64,000 nucleotides of DNA from Akkermansiaceae bacterium (GTDB taxonomy: Bacteria > Verrucomicrobiota > Verrucomicrobiia > Verrucomicrobiales > DEV007), in the NCBI GenBank assembly GCA_024233085.1, contig JACKQC010000019.1, positions 56,386 through 120,385 of the forward strand. The letters are read 5' to 3'. Of the stretch, positions 1 through 8,836 are shown in pieces. How positions within the stretch are numbered: position 1 is the stretch's first letter; every line of letters starts with the position of its first letter. The position numbers and the translations under genes were made by a program. The notes under the pieces are model-generated. The model was not told where the DNA came from. It was given only the letters and a program-made list of their open reading frames with translations, and did no database searches.

Positions 1-1607
1 TCCAGGCCAAAATACGCGACCTCATCCGCCTCGCCAAGGAGCAGGATTATCTCACCTACGACGATCTCAACGAAGCTCTCCCGGAGGGCGCCAACGATCC
101 GGAATTGCTCGAAGCCCTGATCGAACGGCTCCAGGCGATGGAGTTCGAGATCGTGGACGCCGGAGACGTGGACCGGCCCAAGCGCGCCAAAACGGCCAAA
201 TACAGCGCCCCGGCGGCGGAATTCTCCGAAAAAGACGCCAAGCTCGACATTCTGGACGATCCGGTGCGGATGTACCTGAAACAGATGGGTCAGGTGCCCC
301 TGCTCAACCGCGAGGAAGAGGTCGCCATCTCGAAGCGCATCGAAAAGGCCGAGCTGCTGGTGCATCGGATCCTGTGCCGCTTCGGATTCGTCGCCCGCTG
401 CCACGCCGATCTCGCCGAGCGCCTGATCACCGGCCAGGAACGTTTCGACCGGGTCGTGGTGGACAAGAAGATCGAAAACCGCGAGCGATACACCAAGGCG
501 CTGCCCAAAGTTCGCCAGGCGGTGCTGGACCTGCACGAACAGGTAACCGGGCTCTTCGGCACGCTCAAGAAAATGAAGGAAGTCCGCGGACGCCAAAAGC
601 TTGAGAGCGAACTCGAAAAAGCCCTCGCCTCCCTTCAGCGGCACTTCGGGAAGTTCTTTTTCAAGCAGCGGGTGACCGAGGAACTGATCGAAACCGCCGA
701 GGAACATTTCGAACGTTCCCAAGCCATCCGCCGAAAGGCCGCCCGCGCCCGGGAACGCAAGGCCAAATCAGACGCCACCCGCGCCCGGACCGTTTTCGAG
801 AGCGAAGTCTGGCTGCCCCAGGACGAATTCGACGCGCAGATCGCCGAGCTTCGCGACTGGGTCGCGGAATCCCGCAAAGCAAAGGATGAAATGGTGGAAG
901 CCAACCTCCGCCTCGTCATTTCCATCGCGAAAAAATACACCAACCGCGGCCTCTCCTTCCTCGACCTGATCCAGGAGGGCAACATGGGCCTCATGAAGGC
1001 CGTCGAGAAATTCGAATACAAGCGCGGCTACAAATTTTCCACCTACGCCACCTGGTGGATCCGGCAGGCCATCACCCGGTCGATCGCCGATCAGGCGCGG
1101 ACCATCCGCATCCCCGTTCATATGATCGAGACGATCAACAAGCTGATGCGGGTGCAGAAACAGCTCGTTCAGGAATACGGCCGCGAGCCCACCGCCGACG
1201 AAATCGCCGAGGAAATCCATCTGCCCGTCGAGCGCGTTCGGGCCGTTCTGAAAATGGCGCAGCAGCCCATCTCGCTTCACGCGCCGGTCGGCGACAGCGA
1301 GGATACCTCCTTCGGCGATTTCATCGAGGACAAGGGCGCCGAAGACCCGAGCGACACCACCTCGATGAATCTGCTCAAGGACAAGATCAAGGACGTTCTC
1401 GACACCCTCAACGAGCGGGAGCGCGCCGTGCTGGAGCAACGCTTCGGCCTCGTCGACGGTTTCAGCCGCACGCTGGAGGAAGTCGGGAAACAGTTTCAGG
1501 TCACCCGCGAGCGAATCCGCCAGATCGAGGCCAAAGCCCTTCGAAAGATGCGTCATCCGACGCGCATTCGGCATCTCGAGGGCTTTCTCGACGTTCAGCA
1601 ACTGTAG
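1..1607 (+). CDS. rpoD: RNA polymerase primary sigma factor RpoD (5' end missing)
   Basis: Housekeeping sigma-70 factor, which directs RNA polymerase to -35/-10 promoters. The reading frame is already open at the first bases (codons from position 3 read QAKIRDLIRLAKEQDYLTYDDL), which is region 1.1, so the start codon lies before the window. Region 1.2 follows (DPVRMYLKQMGQVPLLNREEE), then a charged non-conserved segment. Region 2 is complete (NLRLVISIAKKY, LDLIQEGNMGLMKAVEKFEY, TYATWWIRQAITR), as is region 3. Region 4 ends with a helix-turn-helix (LEEVGKQFQVTRERIRQIEAKAL) and the usual RHLEGFL tail. Having region 1.1 and the full region 4 marks it as the primary factor rather than an alternative one. 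A terminator-like hairpin follows. Confidence 0.97.
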   Translation, partial: QAKIRDLIRLAKEQDYLTYDDLNEALPEGANDPELLEALIERLQAMEFEIVDAGDVDRPKRAKTAKYSAPAAEFSEKDAKLDILDDPVRMYLKQMGQVPLLNREEEVAISKRIEKAELLVHRILCRFGFVARCHADLAERLITGQERFDRVVVDKKIENRERYTKALPKVRQAVLDLHEQVTGLFGTLKKMKEVRGRQKLESELEKALASLQRHFGKFFFKQRVTEELIETAEEHFERSQAIRRKAARARERKAKSDATRARTVFESEVWLPQDEFDAQIAELRDWVAESRKAKDEMVEANLRLVISIAKKYTNRGLSFLDLIQEGNMGLMKAVEKFEYKRGYKFSTYATWWIRQAITRSIADQARTIRIPVHMIETINKLMRVQKQLVQEYGREPTADEIAEEIHLPVERVRAVLKMAQQPISLHAPVGDSEDTSFGDFIEDKGAEDPSDTTSMNLLKDKIKDVLDTLNERERAVLEQRFGLVDGFSRTLEEVGKQFQVTRERIRQIEAKALRKMRHPTRIRHLEGFLDVQQL

Positions 1608-1646
1608 CCGGGCCGCGCCGCGGTAGAAAAAATCGCGGCGCGATTG

Positions 1647-1671
1647 AAACCCGGAGGCCGCTCCGGGGTTT
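1647..1671 (+). terminator. Terminator hairpin after rpoD
   Basis: A GC-rich inverted repeat (AAACCCGGAG / CTCCGGGGTTT around a GCCG loop) lies 40 bases after the rpoD stop, with a short T-rich tail. It has the position and form of an intrinsic terminator, though the T run is short. Confidence 0.5.
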
Positions 1672-1737
1672 ATTCGCTTGTCCGTTCCTTCGGAAACGGA
1701 AACCCGTCCCACCCAGACGCCCAGACGCCCAGACGCC

Positions 1738-2163
1738 ATGGACTCCTTCAATCCCAACGACCCGGTTTGGAAACTGCTCGGCAAAGCCCGCCGCACCGAG
1801 GCGGGGCCGTTTTTTTCGCGCAATGTGTTGCGCGAACTCCGGAAACTCCAAGCCGAAGGCAGGGACCGCGAATCGGTCTGGACCCGCGTGGGTGCGTGGC
1901 TTTTCCGCCCCGCCCCCGCCCCCGCCTTGCTGACCGTCGCGTCCGCGGCGGCCATCGCGTGGATGGCCACGGTGGCGTTTCGGGACGCGGGTTCCCCGGG
2001 TGCGACGACGGTGTCCGCACCCGACAGTCCCCAGACACCGATCGTGACCGAATTCGACCCCGCTCGCGAGATCGGTGAAGTCGAGTACCTCGGCCAACTG
2101 ATGGCCGTGGCCGATCCTTCCTCGCTCGACGACGCGGCTTTCGCGGACCTGCTTTTCCGCTGA
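1738..2163 (+). CDS. Small single-pass membrane protein, function unknown
   Basis: 141 residues from the ATG at 1738. The frame is open further upstream, but that part is low-complexity (three direct copies of CCCAGACG) and unlikely to be coding. The start DSFNPNDPVWKLLGKAR is followed by a charged N-terminal segment that would be cytoplasmic, one hydrophobic helix (about residues 60-80, PALLTVASAAAIAWMATVAF) and an acidic C-terminal tail. Short proteins with this one-helix layout and a 'DPVWKLL' opening are common next to sigma factors in Verrucomicrobiota, and some are thought to act like anti-sigma factors. Nothing in this sequence proves that role. No enzyme motif is visible. Confidence 0.6.
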   Translation: MDSFNPNDPVWKLLGKARRTEAGPFFSRNVLRELRKLQAEGRDRESVWTRVGAWLFRPAPAPALLTVASAAAIAWMATVAFRDAGSPGATTVSAPDSPQTPIVTEFDPAREIGEVEYLGQLMAVADPSSLDDAAFADLLFR

Positions 2164-2228
2164 AAGTTTCCCGCCCCGGCGGACGGGCCTTCCCTTTACC
2201 GGAAAAGCGATTCGGCGTATCGTTGCCG

Positions 2229-3029
2229 ATGCGAATTCCCGTTCCCCTCTTGAGTTCTCTGTTCGGTCTGGCGCTGGCGGTCGGCGCGATCGCCGCCTGC
2301 ACAACGGTGGCCGACACCGGCCGGAAACAGTTCAATCCGCTCAATCCCGGAGAGGAAGCCAAGCTCGGCCTGACCGAATTCGAGAAGCTCAAGCAGTCCA
2401 AACCGGTCTCCACCAACGCCGCCTACAACGCCCAGGTGCGACGGGTCGGCGCGCGGCTTTCACGGGTCATGCCCGTGCCAAACGCCGAATGGGAATTCGT
2501 CGTCTTCGAGGACGACACCCCCAACGCCTTCGCCCTTCCCGGCGGCAAAGTCGGCGTCCACACCGGCATTTTTCAAATCACCCAAAACGACGCCGGGCTC
2601 GCCGCTGTCATCGGCCACGAAGTCGGCCACGTCGTCGCGCGCCACGCCGGTGAACGCATGGCGCAGGGTGCGGTAACCGCCGGGGTGGCCGCCGTCGCGG
2701 GCGAACTCCTGCGCCGCAACACCGACATGGGCACCGCCGGACAAGTCGCCACCGGCGCCGCCATCGGCGGGGGCGCCCTGCTCCACGTGCAGCGCTTTTC
2801 CCGCATGCAGGAACTCGAAGCCGACCAGCTCGGCGCTCTTTACATGGCCCGGGCCGGCTACGATCCCCACGAAGCGGTCGCCCTGTGGCAGCGTTTCGCG
2901 GCCTGGCGGCAGGAGTCCGGCAATGTCAACAAAACGCCGGCCTTTCTCAGCACCCACCCGGTGGACGAGGTCCGCATCGCGCGGCTCCAGGAATTCCTCC
3001 CGCGAGCGCTCTCCGAATATCACCCCTGA
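2229..3029 (+). CDS. M48-family zinc metallopeptidase, lipoprotein (BepA/LoiP-like)
   Basis: Predicted periplasmic, outer-membrane-anchored metalloprotease of the M48 family, whose members degrade misfolded envelope proteins. The ATG at 2229 gives a lipoprotein signal ending in a lipobox (GAIAAC, Cys24); a TTG six bases upstream is a less likely start. The zinc site HEVGH is at residues 130-134 (HEVGHVVARHAGERM) and the third-ligand Glu lies in MQELEADQLGALYMARAGY. A closing STHP motif is typical of the family. At 266 residues it has only the peptidase domain, without the TPR tail of BepA. The cyclo-ligase gene starts 13 bases downstream, so the two are probably co-transcribed. Confidence 0.92.
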   Translation: MRIPVPLLSSLFGLALAVGAIAACTTVADTGRKQFNPLNPGEEAKLGLTEFEKLKQSKPVSTNAAYNAQVRRVGARLSRVMPVPNAEWEFVVFEDDTPNAFALPGGKVGVHTGIFQITQNDAGLAAVIGHEVGHVVARHAGERMAQGAVTAGVAAVAGELLRRNTDMGTAGQVATGAAIGGGALLHVQRFSRMQELEADQLGALYMARAGYDPHEAVALWQRFAAWRQESGNVNKTPAFLSTHPVDEVRIARLQEFLPRALSEYHP

Positions 3030-3041
3030 GTTCCGCCCGGA

Positions 3042-3650
3042 ATGGCGTCTAAGCACGCGAGCAAGACCGAACTCCGCGCGAAACACTTCGCCGCGTTGCG
3101 GAGCTGGCCCGCGACGAAAAAAGCGGCCGCCTCGGCCCGGATCCGCGAGGCGCTGAGGACTTGGCTCCGGGAAAACCGCCACTCCACCGTGGCCGCGTTC
3201 GTGCACCTGCCGAGCGAGCCGGATCTCGACGCGCTTATTTTTTCCGATGGAGCCACGCTCGGAACGGAAACTTGGTTCCTTCCGCGGGTCGAGGCGGAGG
3301 GACTCGCCTTCTTCGATTGCGCCGGCAAAATCGCCCACCTCGCTCCGGGCGCTTTCGGTATTCGGGAGCCCGATCCGGGCCGATGCCTCCGCGCCGATCC
3401 CTCCCTGGCCACAGTCATCCTGATCCCCGGCGTTGGATTCGATCCCGAAACCGGCGCCCGTCTCGGCCGCGGCAAAGGACACTACGATCGCTTTCTCGCC
3501 GGGCTCGAACTCCGCCCCGGCCGCCGACCGTTTCGGATCGGGGTCTGTTTCGAGCTTCAACTCGGTCCGATCCCGTCCGAACCGCACGATCGGCCGATGG
3601 ACGCCATCGTCACGGAAGCCGGCTTCCATTTTCCAACCCAACAGGGTTAG
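3042..3650 (+). CDS. 5-formyltetrahydrofolate cyclo-ligase
   Basis: Converts 5-formyl-THF to 5,10-methenyl-THF using ATP in one-carbon metabolism. It is 202 residues, normal for the family. The signature GVGFDPETGARLGRGKGHYDRFL is intact, including the Gly-rich and KGHYDR nucleotide/folate-binding residues, and the N-terminal basic stretch (K-X-X-A-S-X-R-I) is also present. The last codons (FPTQQG-stop) are made by a REP-like palindrome that begins at about 3636, so the native C-terminus appears to have been replaced by repeat sequence. That probably matters little, because the change lies after the conserved core. Confidence 0.93.
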   Translation: MASKHASKTELRAKHFAALRSWPATKKAAASARIREALRTWLRENRHSTVAAFVHLPSEPDLDALIFSDGATLGTETWFLPRVEAEGLAFFDCAGKIAHLAPGAFGIREPDPGRCLRADPSLATVILIPGVGFDPETGARLGRGKGHYDRFLAGLELRPGRRPFRIGVCFELQLGPIPSEPHDRPMDAIVTEAGFHFPTQQG

Positions 3651-3676
3651 GTCACCGACTCAACCCTGTTGGGTCG
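3636..3676. repeat. REP-like palindrome pair, family 1 (copy a)
   Basis: Two 17-base palindromes of the form ACCCAAC-AGG-GTTGGGT in opposite orientation, separated by a few bases. The first overlaps the end of the cyclo-ligase gene and provides its TAG stop. The same unit recurs at about 10814, 24896, 38379, 47755, 51684 and 60336. Confidence 0.85.
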
Positions 3677-3685
3677 GGCACGAAA

Positions 3686-3718
3686 AAGCGCGCCTCCGGA
3701 AACTCCGAAGGCGCGCTT
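3686..3718. terminator. Bidirectional terminator between convergent genes
   Basis: A perfect 10-base stem (AAGCGCGCCT / AGGCGCGCTT) has T-rich sequence on its right side and an A5 tract on its left. It sits between the cyclo-ligase gene (plus) and the DUF1501 gene (minus), so it can end both transcripts. Confidence 0.75.
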
Positions 3719-3747
3719 GTTTCAATTGATCACGCTCTCGCGCCGTC

Positions 3748-5046
3748 TCACGCGAAGAGATCGAGCACCGGCGCGCCCTTGGCTGTGACGGTGAAGGGTC
3801 GTTTCGACGGGCTGTAGAGCACCTGGTCGAGCGGCAGACCGAGCGCGTAGGCGATGGAGGCGTTGAAATCCTGAATCTTGACCAGGTTTTCGGCCACGTT
3901 CTCGCCGCCCTCGTCGGTCTGGCCCCAGACGAAGCCACCCTTGAATCCGCCGCCGGCGACCATGGAACTGAAGGCCTTCGGGTAATGGTCGCGGCCGGCA
4001 TTCTGGTTGATCCGCGGCGTCCGGCCGAACTCGGTCGTCAGCACCACGACGGTGTCCTGAAGTTTGCCGCGCTTGTCGAGATCATTAAGCAGAGCGCCGA
4101 CCGCTTGGTCCAGAATCTGGCATTTGTCGGGCGCCGCAATGAAAACGTTGTTGTGCATGTCCCAACCGCCCAGGGAAACTTCCACCGCGCGCACATCGTG
4201 CTCGATCAGGCGACGGGCAAGCAAACAGCCCTGCCCGAAGGCGTCTTCGCCGTAGGCTTCGCGGGTGGCGGCGTCTTCCTTGCTCAGGTCGAAGACCTGA
4301 AGGTCCTTGCTCGACATGATGCGGACGGCGTCGTCATACATCTGGGTGTAGGCGCGAACGTCCTTCACGTTGTAGCGGTTGTGGAAATCGGTGTCGAACT
4401 CCTTCGCCAAATCGAGCCGGCGCGAGAAAGTCTCCTCGTTCATGCCGCGCATCTTCGAGTTGCGCAGGCCGGAATTCGGATCGTTGATCGCGAGGGGCTC
4501 GTATTCGGGCTCGAAAAAGCCGCCGCCGCCATTGATGCGGCTGTCACCGCCGACAAAGACGGAACCGGGAAGGTTCGGGTTGAGGCGCCCCTTGTATTTC
4601 AGCAACCAGGCGCCGAGCCCGGGGTGACGAATCGTGGCCCGTTGTTCGTAGCTGGTGTGCATCAGGTAATTGGCCTGCTGGTGCGCGCCGGCGGTCGAAC
4701 TGAGAGAGCGGACGATGGTCATCTTGTCGGCGTGATTCGCCAGCGTGGGGAGGTATTCGGAAATCCGGATGCCGTCCACGTTGGTGCCGATGGCCTTGGT
4801 CTGGCCCTGATTTTCGTGGCCCGGTTTCGGGTCGAAGGTGTCCAGATGTGTCATCCCTCCGCTCATGTAGAGGTAGATGAGGTGCTTGGCGGCGCCCGCG
4901 CGCTCCGGAAGGCCCAGGTTCGGCCCCAGCGCGGCCCGCGAATGGGAGGCCACGCCGAGCGCTCCCACGCCCAGGAGGGATTTGGCGGTCGTTTCCATGA
5001 AACGGCGCCGGGTGAATTCGTCGGATTGGTGGAGGATGGATTTCAT
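3748..5046 (-). CDS. DUF1501 family protein with Tat-like signal
   Basis: 432 residues from the ATG at 5046. An N-terminal twin-arginine-like signal (RRRFMETTAKSLLGVGALG) predicts export. The body carries DUF1501 hallmarks: IYLYMSGGMTHLDTFDPKPG near the N-terminus, LGGWDMHNN, and TEFGRTPRINQNAGRDHYP followed by GGGFKGGFVWG. The fold is related to alkaline phosphatase/sulfatase enzymes, but no substrate is established. It lies 64 bases downstream of a DUF1549/DUF1553 gene on the same strand. This pair is one of the most duplicated gene sets in Planctomycetes and Verrucomicrobia genomes and is thought to act in degrading complex organic matter. The function is therefore assigned only at family level. 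Confidence 0.93.
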   Translation of the reverse strand: MKSILHQSDEFTRRRFMETTAKSLLGVGALGVASHSRAALGPNLGLPERAGAAKHLIYLYMSGGMTHLDTFDPKPGHENQGQTKAIGTNVDGIRISEYLPTLANHADKMTIVRSLSSTAGAHQQANYLMHTSYEQRATIRHPGLGAWLLKYKGRLNPNLPGSVFVGGDSRINGGGGFFEPEYEPLAINDPNSGLRNSKMRGMNEETFSRRLDLAKEFDTDFHNRYNVKDVRAYTQMYDDAVRIMSSKDLQVFDLSKEDAATREAYGEDAFGQGCLLARRLIEHDVRAVEVSLGGWDMHNNVFIAAPDKCQILDQAVGALLNDLDKRGKLQDTVVVLTTEFGRTPRINQNAGRDHYPKAFSSMVAGGGFKGGFVWGQTDEGGENVAENLVKIQDFNASIAYALGLPLDQVLYSPSKRPFTVTAKGAPVLDLFA

Positions 5047-5110
5047 GGCTGGAATCGTTTTGCGGATGTTGATTGGTTCGGAAAGAAATTGTCGAAATGG
5101 TGGGCCGGCC

Positions 5111-7495
5111 TTACTGGACAAAGAGGAACTGTTGGGTGTTAAGCAGCGCCCAGACCACGCCTTCGTAGGCGGCGTCGCCGTCCTTCTCCACTTCGGCGGC
5201 AACCAATTCCAATTCGCGGGGAGTCGGCTCCCGGGTCAGCATGGCCTGGAAAATCATGCGTGTCTTTTCGGCGGGGTCGCCCGCCTCGTGCAGCCGGTGG
5301 CCGAAGACGGCGAACTTGTTCGTCAGCGCCTCGACCATGGGACCGTTGAGCAGATTGAGGGCCTGAGGAACGGAAGCGTTGGAGGCCGCGTTCTCGATCA
5401 CCTCGCGATCGGACTGGCCAAACTCGCGCAGGAAGTGGCCGCGGCGGGCCGGTGACTCCAGTTCGGAAGCGCGGGCCATTTGGGCGACCAGACTGGCGTA
5501 AACCTTGTATTCCTGCGCCTGCTGGTTTTTCCAGTTCTTGCGCTGGTTCTTGTCCAGATCGGCCGGCGGCTCGGGCAACTTCGGCTTTGGCAGGTTGATG
5601 AGGACCGCGTTATCGTCGGCTCCGGCGTCGCTCCCGTCGGCCGCGCCCATCCGCATTTCGCTCATTCCGAGCGCCGCGAGCAACGCGTCCTCGTCGACCT
5701 CGTTTCCGGTGAGCTTGTAACCGATGTCCCTCACGAACCGGTTGGCTTCGTTCGAAAGGTCCCGCAATTCCTGGCGGTATTTTTGATAGGCTTCCTCGTC
5801 CTCGTTTTCGCGGGCCTTGTAGAGCAGCTTCCGGACTTCTTCCTGCTTGGGCATGTTTTCGGCGAGGGCTTCGCCCAGTTCCTGGACCATGGCGACGTAT
5901 TCTTCCTCGGGACGCTCCTCGAGGGAGGCGTAGATCTGGCGGACACGCTCGATGCCGCCCAATTGAGATTTCAAACGCGGGCGATACTGATCGGCCTCTG
6001 GCAGGGCCAGGGCGACAATGGAATCCCAGATCTGCTCGGCACTCATGCGGCGCAGGGCCGGTCCGGCGAAGAAATAGGGCTCGCCCAGCTCGACCTCCCC
6101 GGTGTTGGCGGCGCGCTGGTAGGTCTTGGTGTTGTAGAGCACCTGGAGGTAGGACTTCATGTCGTAGTTCAGGCCGCGCATCAGTTCCTCCAGGTAGGCC
6201 AGGAGTTCGGGATTCGACACCTGCGTCTGCTCGGTCAATTCGTCGACGGGTTCGAAGAGGCCGATTCCGAACACCTTTTTCCAGAGCCGGTTCGACACGA
6301 CCTTGGTGAAGGTCGGATTGTCCTTGGCCGTCAGCCATTTCGCGTAGGCGTCGATGGTGCTGTCGTCGATCTTGCTCAGATCGATCTCGGCGCCGAACAT
6401 GGTGCCGGCTTCCACCGCGTCGAAGGGCTTGGCGTCGTCGTACTGGTAATCGTGCGGCAGCTTCAGGGTCCGCTCGCGTTCGCCGACGGAGATGTAGCGG
6501 ATCTGGCGGTAAAGCTCATTGACGGCCGTGCGGGCCTTTTGCTGCTCGTGATTGTAGCTTTCGTAGGCTTTTTCGCCCTTCTCGGCGATCTCGCGGAATT
6601 GATCGGCCGTCAATTGGTGCTGCTCGAGAAACTTCTGGCTGCGCTTGTCGGCGAGAAATTTTTCCACACCCTTGTCGCCGCGGATTCGCGGAAAGCCTTC
6701 CATCCCGGTCGCCTCCGAGAATTTGCGATCCTGCTCCTCCCGCTGCCATTTGGCGAGGGCGAGGCGGTTGGGGGTGTCGTAGCGGTTGGCGTCCATGCCG
6801 TAGCTGAAGGCCGCCATCTTGTAGTAATCCATCTGCGTCCAGACATCGAACGGATGGTTGTGGCACTGGGCGCATTCGAGACGGGTGCCGAGGAAAATCC
6901 GGACCGTGTTCGACATGTTGTCCAGTGGCATCCCGCGGTCGCGCATGTAGTAACCGGAGGCGCCGTTTTCCCAGATCATCCCCTTCGCGCTGACCATGTC
7001 GAAGACGAACTCGTCGTAGGGCATGTTGTCGCGAAGCGCGCGCTTCACCCACAATTGGTAGGCCGACTCGGCCTGGCTGGCTCCGTTGCCAAGCCCGGAA
7101 TTGATCCGCAGGACGTCGGCCCAGAAGTTGTAGAAATGACTGACGTAGGCCTCGCTCTGCAGCAGATCCTCGATGAGACGCTCCCGTTTGTTTTCGTAGT
7201 TCGATCCGTTGAAGGCCTCCGCCTCCTCGATGGTCGGAATGCGGCCGGCAATGTCGAGATAGGCCCGCCGGAGAAAGGTGGCGTCGTCGACGGACGGGTT
7301 CGGCTGAATGCCATGCTCCTGGTAGCCTTTTTCGATCAGTTGATCGATCTTCTTCGACGCGGCCTGAAGGTCGATCGAGGGAGATTCGGGGGCTTTCTTG
7401 TCGAGCGCGTTGGCAATCGCCCGGTCGGCGGTGAAGCCGCCAAGGACAAGCGCCAGGGCGGCCGCGGAGAAGGGAAGGAGGCTGGGTGATTTCAT
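5111..7495 (-). CDS. DUF1549/DUF1553 domain-containing secreted protein
   Basis: 794 residues with a signal peptide (about residues 1-28). A DUF1549 region (residues ~40-250) contains RRAYLDIAGRIPT and a CxxCH motif (CAQCHNHPFD, about residue 208) that could bind haem or metal. After a charged coiled-coil-like insert, the DUF1553 region (residues ~390-790) contains NRLWKKVFGIGLFEPVDE, LRRMSAEQIWDSIV, REFGQSDREVIEN and the C-terminal ALLNTQQFLFVQ. This is the upstream partner of the DUF1501 gene, and the order DUF1553 then DUF1501 is the classic arrangement in PVC bacteria. The N-terminal PSD1 cytochrome c domain found in longer homologues is missing, so this is the short form. Confidence 0.93.
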   Translation of the reverse strand: MKSPSLLPFSAAALALVLGGFTADRAIANALDKKAPESPSIDLQAASKKIDQLIEKGYQEHGIQPNPSVDDATFLRRAYLDIAGRIPTIEEAEAFNGSNYENKRERLIEDLLQSEAYVSHFYNFWADVLRINSGLGNGASQAESAYQLWVKRALRDNMPYDEFVFDMVSAKGMIWENGASGYYMRDRGMPLDNMSNTVRIFLGTRLECAQCHNHPFDVWTQMDYYKMAAFSYGMDANRYDTPNRLALAKWQREEQDRKFSEATGMEGFPRIRGDKGVEKFLADKRSQKFLEQHQLTADQFREIAEKGEKAYESYNHEQQKARTAVNELYRQIRYISVGERERTLKLPHDYQYDDAKPFDAVEAGTMFGAEIDLSKIDDSTIDAYAKWLTAKDNPTFTKVVSNRLWKKVFGIGLFEPVDELTEQTQVSNPELLAYLEELMRGLNYDMKSYLQVLYNTKTYQRAANTGEVELGEPYFFAGPALRRMSAEQIWDSIVALALPEADQYRPRLKSQLGGIERVRQIYASLEERPEEEYVAMVQELGEALAENMPKQEEVRKLLYKARENEDEEAYQKYRQELRDLSNEANRFVRDIGYKLTGNEVDEDALLAALGMSEMRMGAADGSDAGADDNAVLINLPKPKLPEPPADLDKNQRKNWKNQQAQEYKVYASLVAQMARASELESPARRGHFLREFGQSDREVIENAASNASVPQALNLLNGPMVEALTNKFAVFGHRLHEAGDPAEKTRMIFQAMLTREPTPRELELVAAEVEKDGDAAYEGVVWALLNTQQFLFVQ

Positions 7496-7694
7496 GGAAT
7501 GGCGTTCGGAATTAACGTTTGAGAGGACCGGTGTCGGCGCCTGAAACAGCTGGAACGGGTGAGGCCGGCGGCTTCCGCCACCGGAATTTCAGTTTCCTTA
7601 AGGAGAATAGCGTCGCTTCGACAAATCGTGACGATAAAATCGCCAAAAACGCCGCGCAATTGCGCTACCCGCCCCAAGCCCAGCCGCCTCCTTT

Positions 7695-8816
7695 TCAACC
7701 GGTGACAAGGGCGAACTTCTCGGGAAACAACCCCCGAATTCCCTCTTCGCTGGCCTCGCAGATTCCGCGTTCCGTGATTAATCCCGTCACCAGCCGCGCC
7801 GGCGTCACGTCAAAGGCGAAATTCGACGCCCGACTTCCCTCCGGGATCAGCCTGACCTCGCGCTCGCCTCCGCTTTCCCAGCCGGAAATCGTCGCCACCT
7901 CGCTCCCGTCCCGCTCTTCGATCGGGATGTCGCGAACGCCGTCGGCAATCGACCAGTCGAAGGTCGAGGAAGGCAGCGCCACGTGGAAGGGCACCCCGTT
8001 GTCCCGGGCCGCGAGCGCCTTGAGATAGGTTCCGATCTTGTTGGCCACGTCGCCGGCGCGGGAGGTCCTGTCCGTGCCCGTGATCACCAGATCGACCCGG
8101 CCACGCTGCATCAGATGCCCGCCGGTGTTGTCCGCGATCACCGTGTGGGGAATCCCTTGCTGCCCCAGTTCCCAGGCGGTGAGTCGGGCGCCCTGATTGC
8201 GCGGACGCGTCTCGTCCACCCACACATGCACCGGGATGCCCGCTTCCCGCGCCGCGTAGATCGGCGAGGTGGCGGAGCCGTGGTCGACGAAAGCCAGCCA
8301 GCCGGCGTTGCAGTGGGTGAGAATATTGACCGCCTCGCCGGCGGGTTTCGTGTCGGCGATCCGGCGAACGATTTCCAGCCCGTGTCGGCCGATTTGGCGA
8401 CACCACTCGGCGTCCTCGTCGGCGATGGCTTGGGCGGTCGCCTCGGCGGCGGCGAGTTTTTCGCTCACCCTTCCGCAAGCCGCCATGGCGGCGAGCTGCC
8501 GGTCGACGGCCCACCGCAGATTGACGGCGGTGGGCCGGGTGGCGATGAGCCGTTCGGCGCTTTCGGCCACCGCACGGTCGAAATCCCCCGCCCCACCGGC
8601 TTCGGCGGCGGCGAGCGCCATCCCGTAGGCGGCCGTGGCGCCGATGCACCCGGCTCCGCGCACATGCATGTCCCGGATGGCCTCGGCGACCGCGTCCACG
8701 GTGCGGAGAGTCTCGATTTCGAAAACAAACGGGAGCTTCCGCTGGTCGATGACGCGGATCGCGCCCGATTCCCGATCCTGCCAGACGGTGCGGTAGGGAG
8801 TTCCGTTGACGAGCAT
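7695..8816 (-). CDS. mtnA: S-methyl-5-thioribose-1-phosphate isomerase
   Basis: Isomerises methylthioribose-1-phosphate to methylthioribulose-1-phosphate in the methionine salvage pathway. It is 373 residues from the ATG at 8816; the open frame runs further upstream but would overlap the prepilin peptidase gene. Family motifs are present: GAGCIGATAAYGMALA, ILTHCNAGWLA with the catalytic Cys at 169, and VITGTDR with the catalytic Asp at 249, then KIGTYLKALAARDNGVPF and PSSTFD. These separate it from the eIF2B-like regulatory relatives. It starts 21 bases after the prepilin peptidase gene and is probably co-transcribed with it, although no functional link is evident. Confidence 0.95.
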   Translation of the reverse strand: MLVNGTPYRTVWQDRESGAIRVIDQRKLPFVFEIETLRTVDAVAEAIRDMHVRGAGCIGATAAYGMALAAAEAGGAGDFDRAVAESAERLIATRPTAVNLRWAVDRQLAAMAACGRVSEKLAAAEATAQAIADEDAEWCRQIGRHGLEIVRRIADTKPAGEAVNILTHCNAGWLAFVDHGSATSPIYAAREAGIPVHVWVDETRPRNQGARLTAWELGQQGIPHTVIADNTGGHLMQRGRVDLVITGTDRTSRAGDVANKIGTYLKALAARDNGVPFHVALPSSTFDWSIADGVRDIPIEERDGSEVATISGWESGGEREVRLIPEGSRASNFAFDVTPARLVTGLITERGICEASEEGIRGLFPEKFALVTG

Positions 8817-8836
8817 TCGCGGCTGAATGTAGGGGT

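Noticed and set aside
5480..7489. A 669-codon open frame on the plus strand
   Set aside because: Antisense to the DUF1549/DUF1553 gene, whose family motifs are complete. The plus translation has no recognisable domain.
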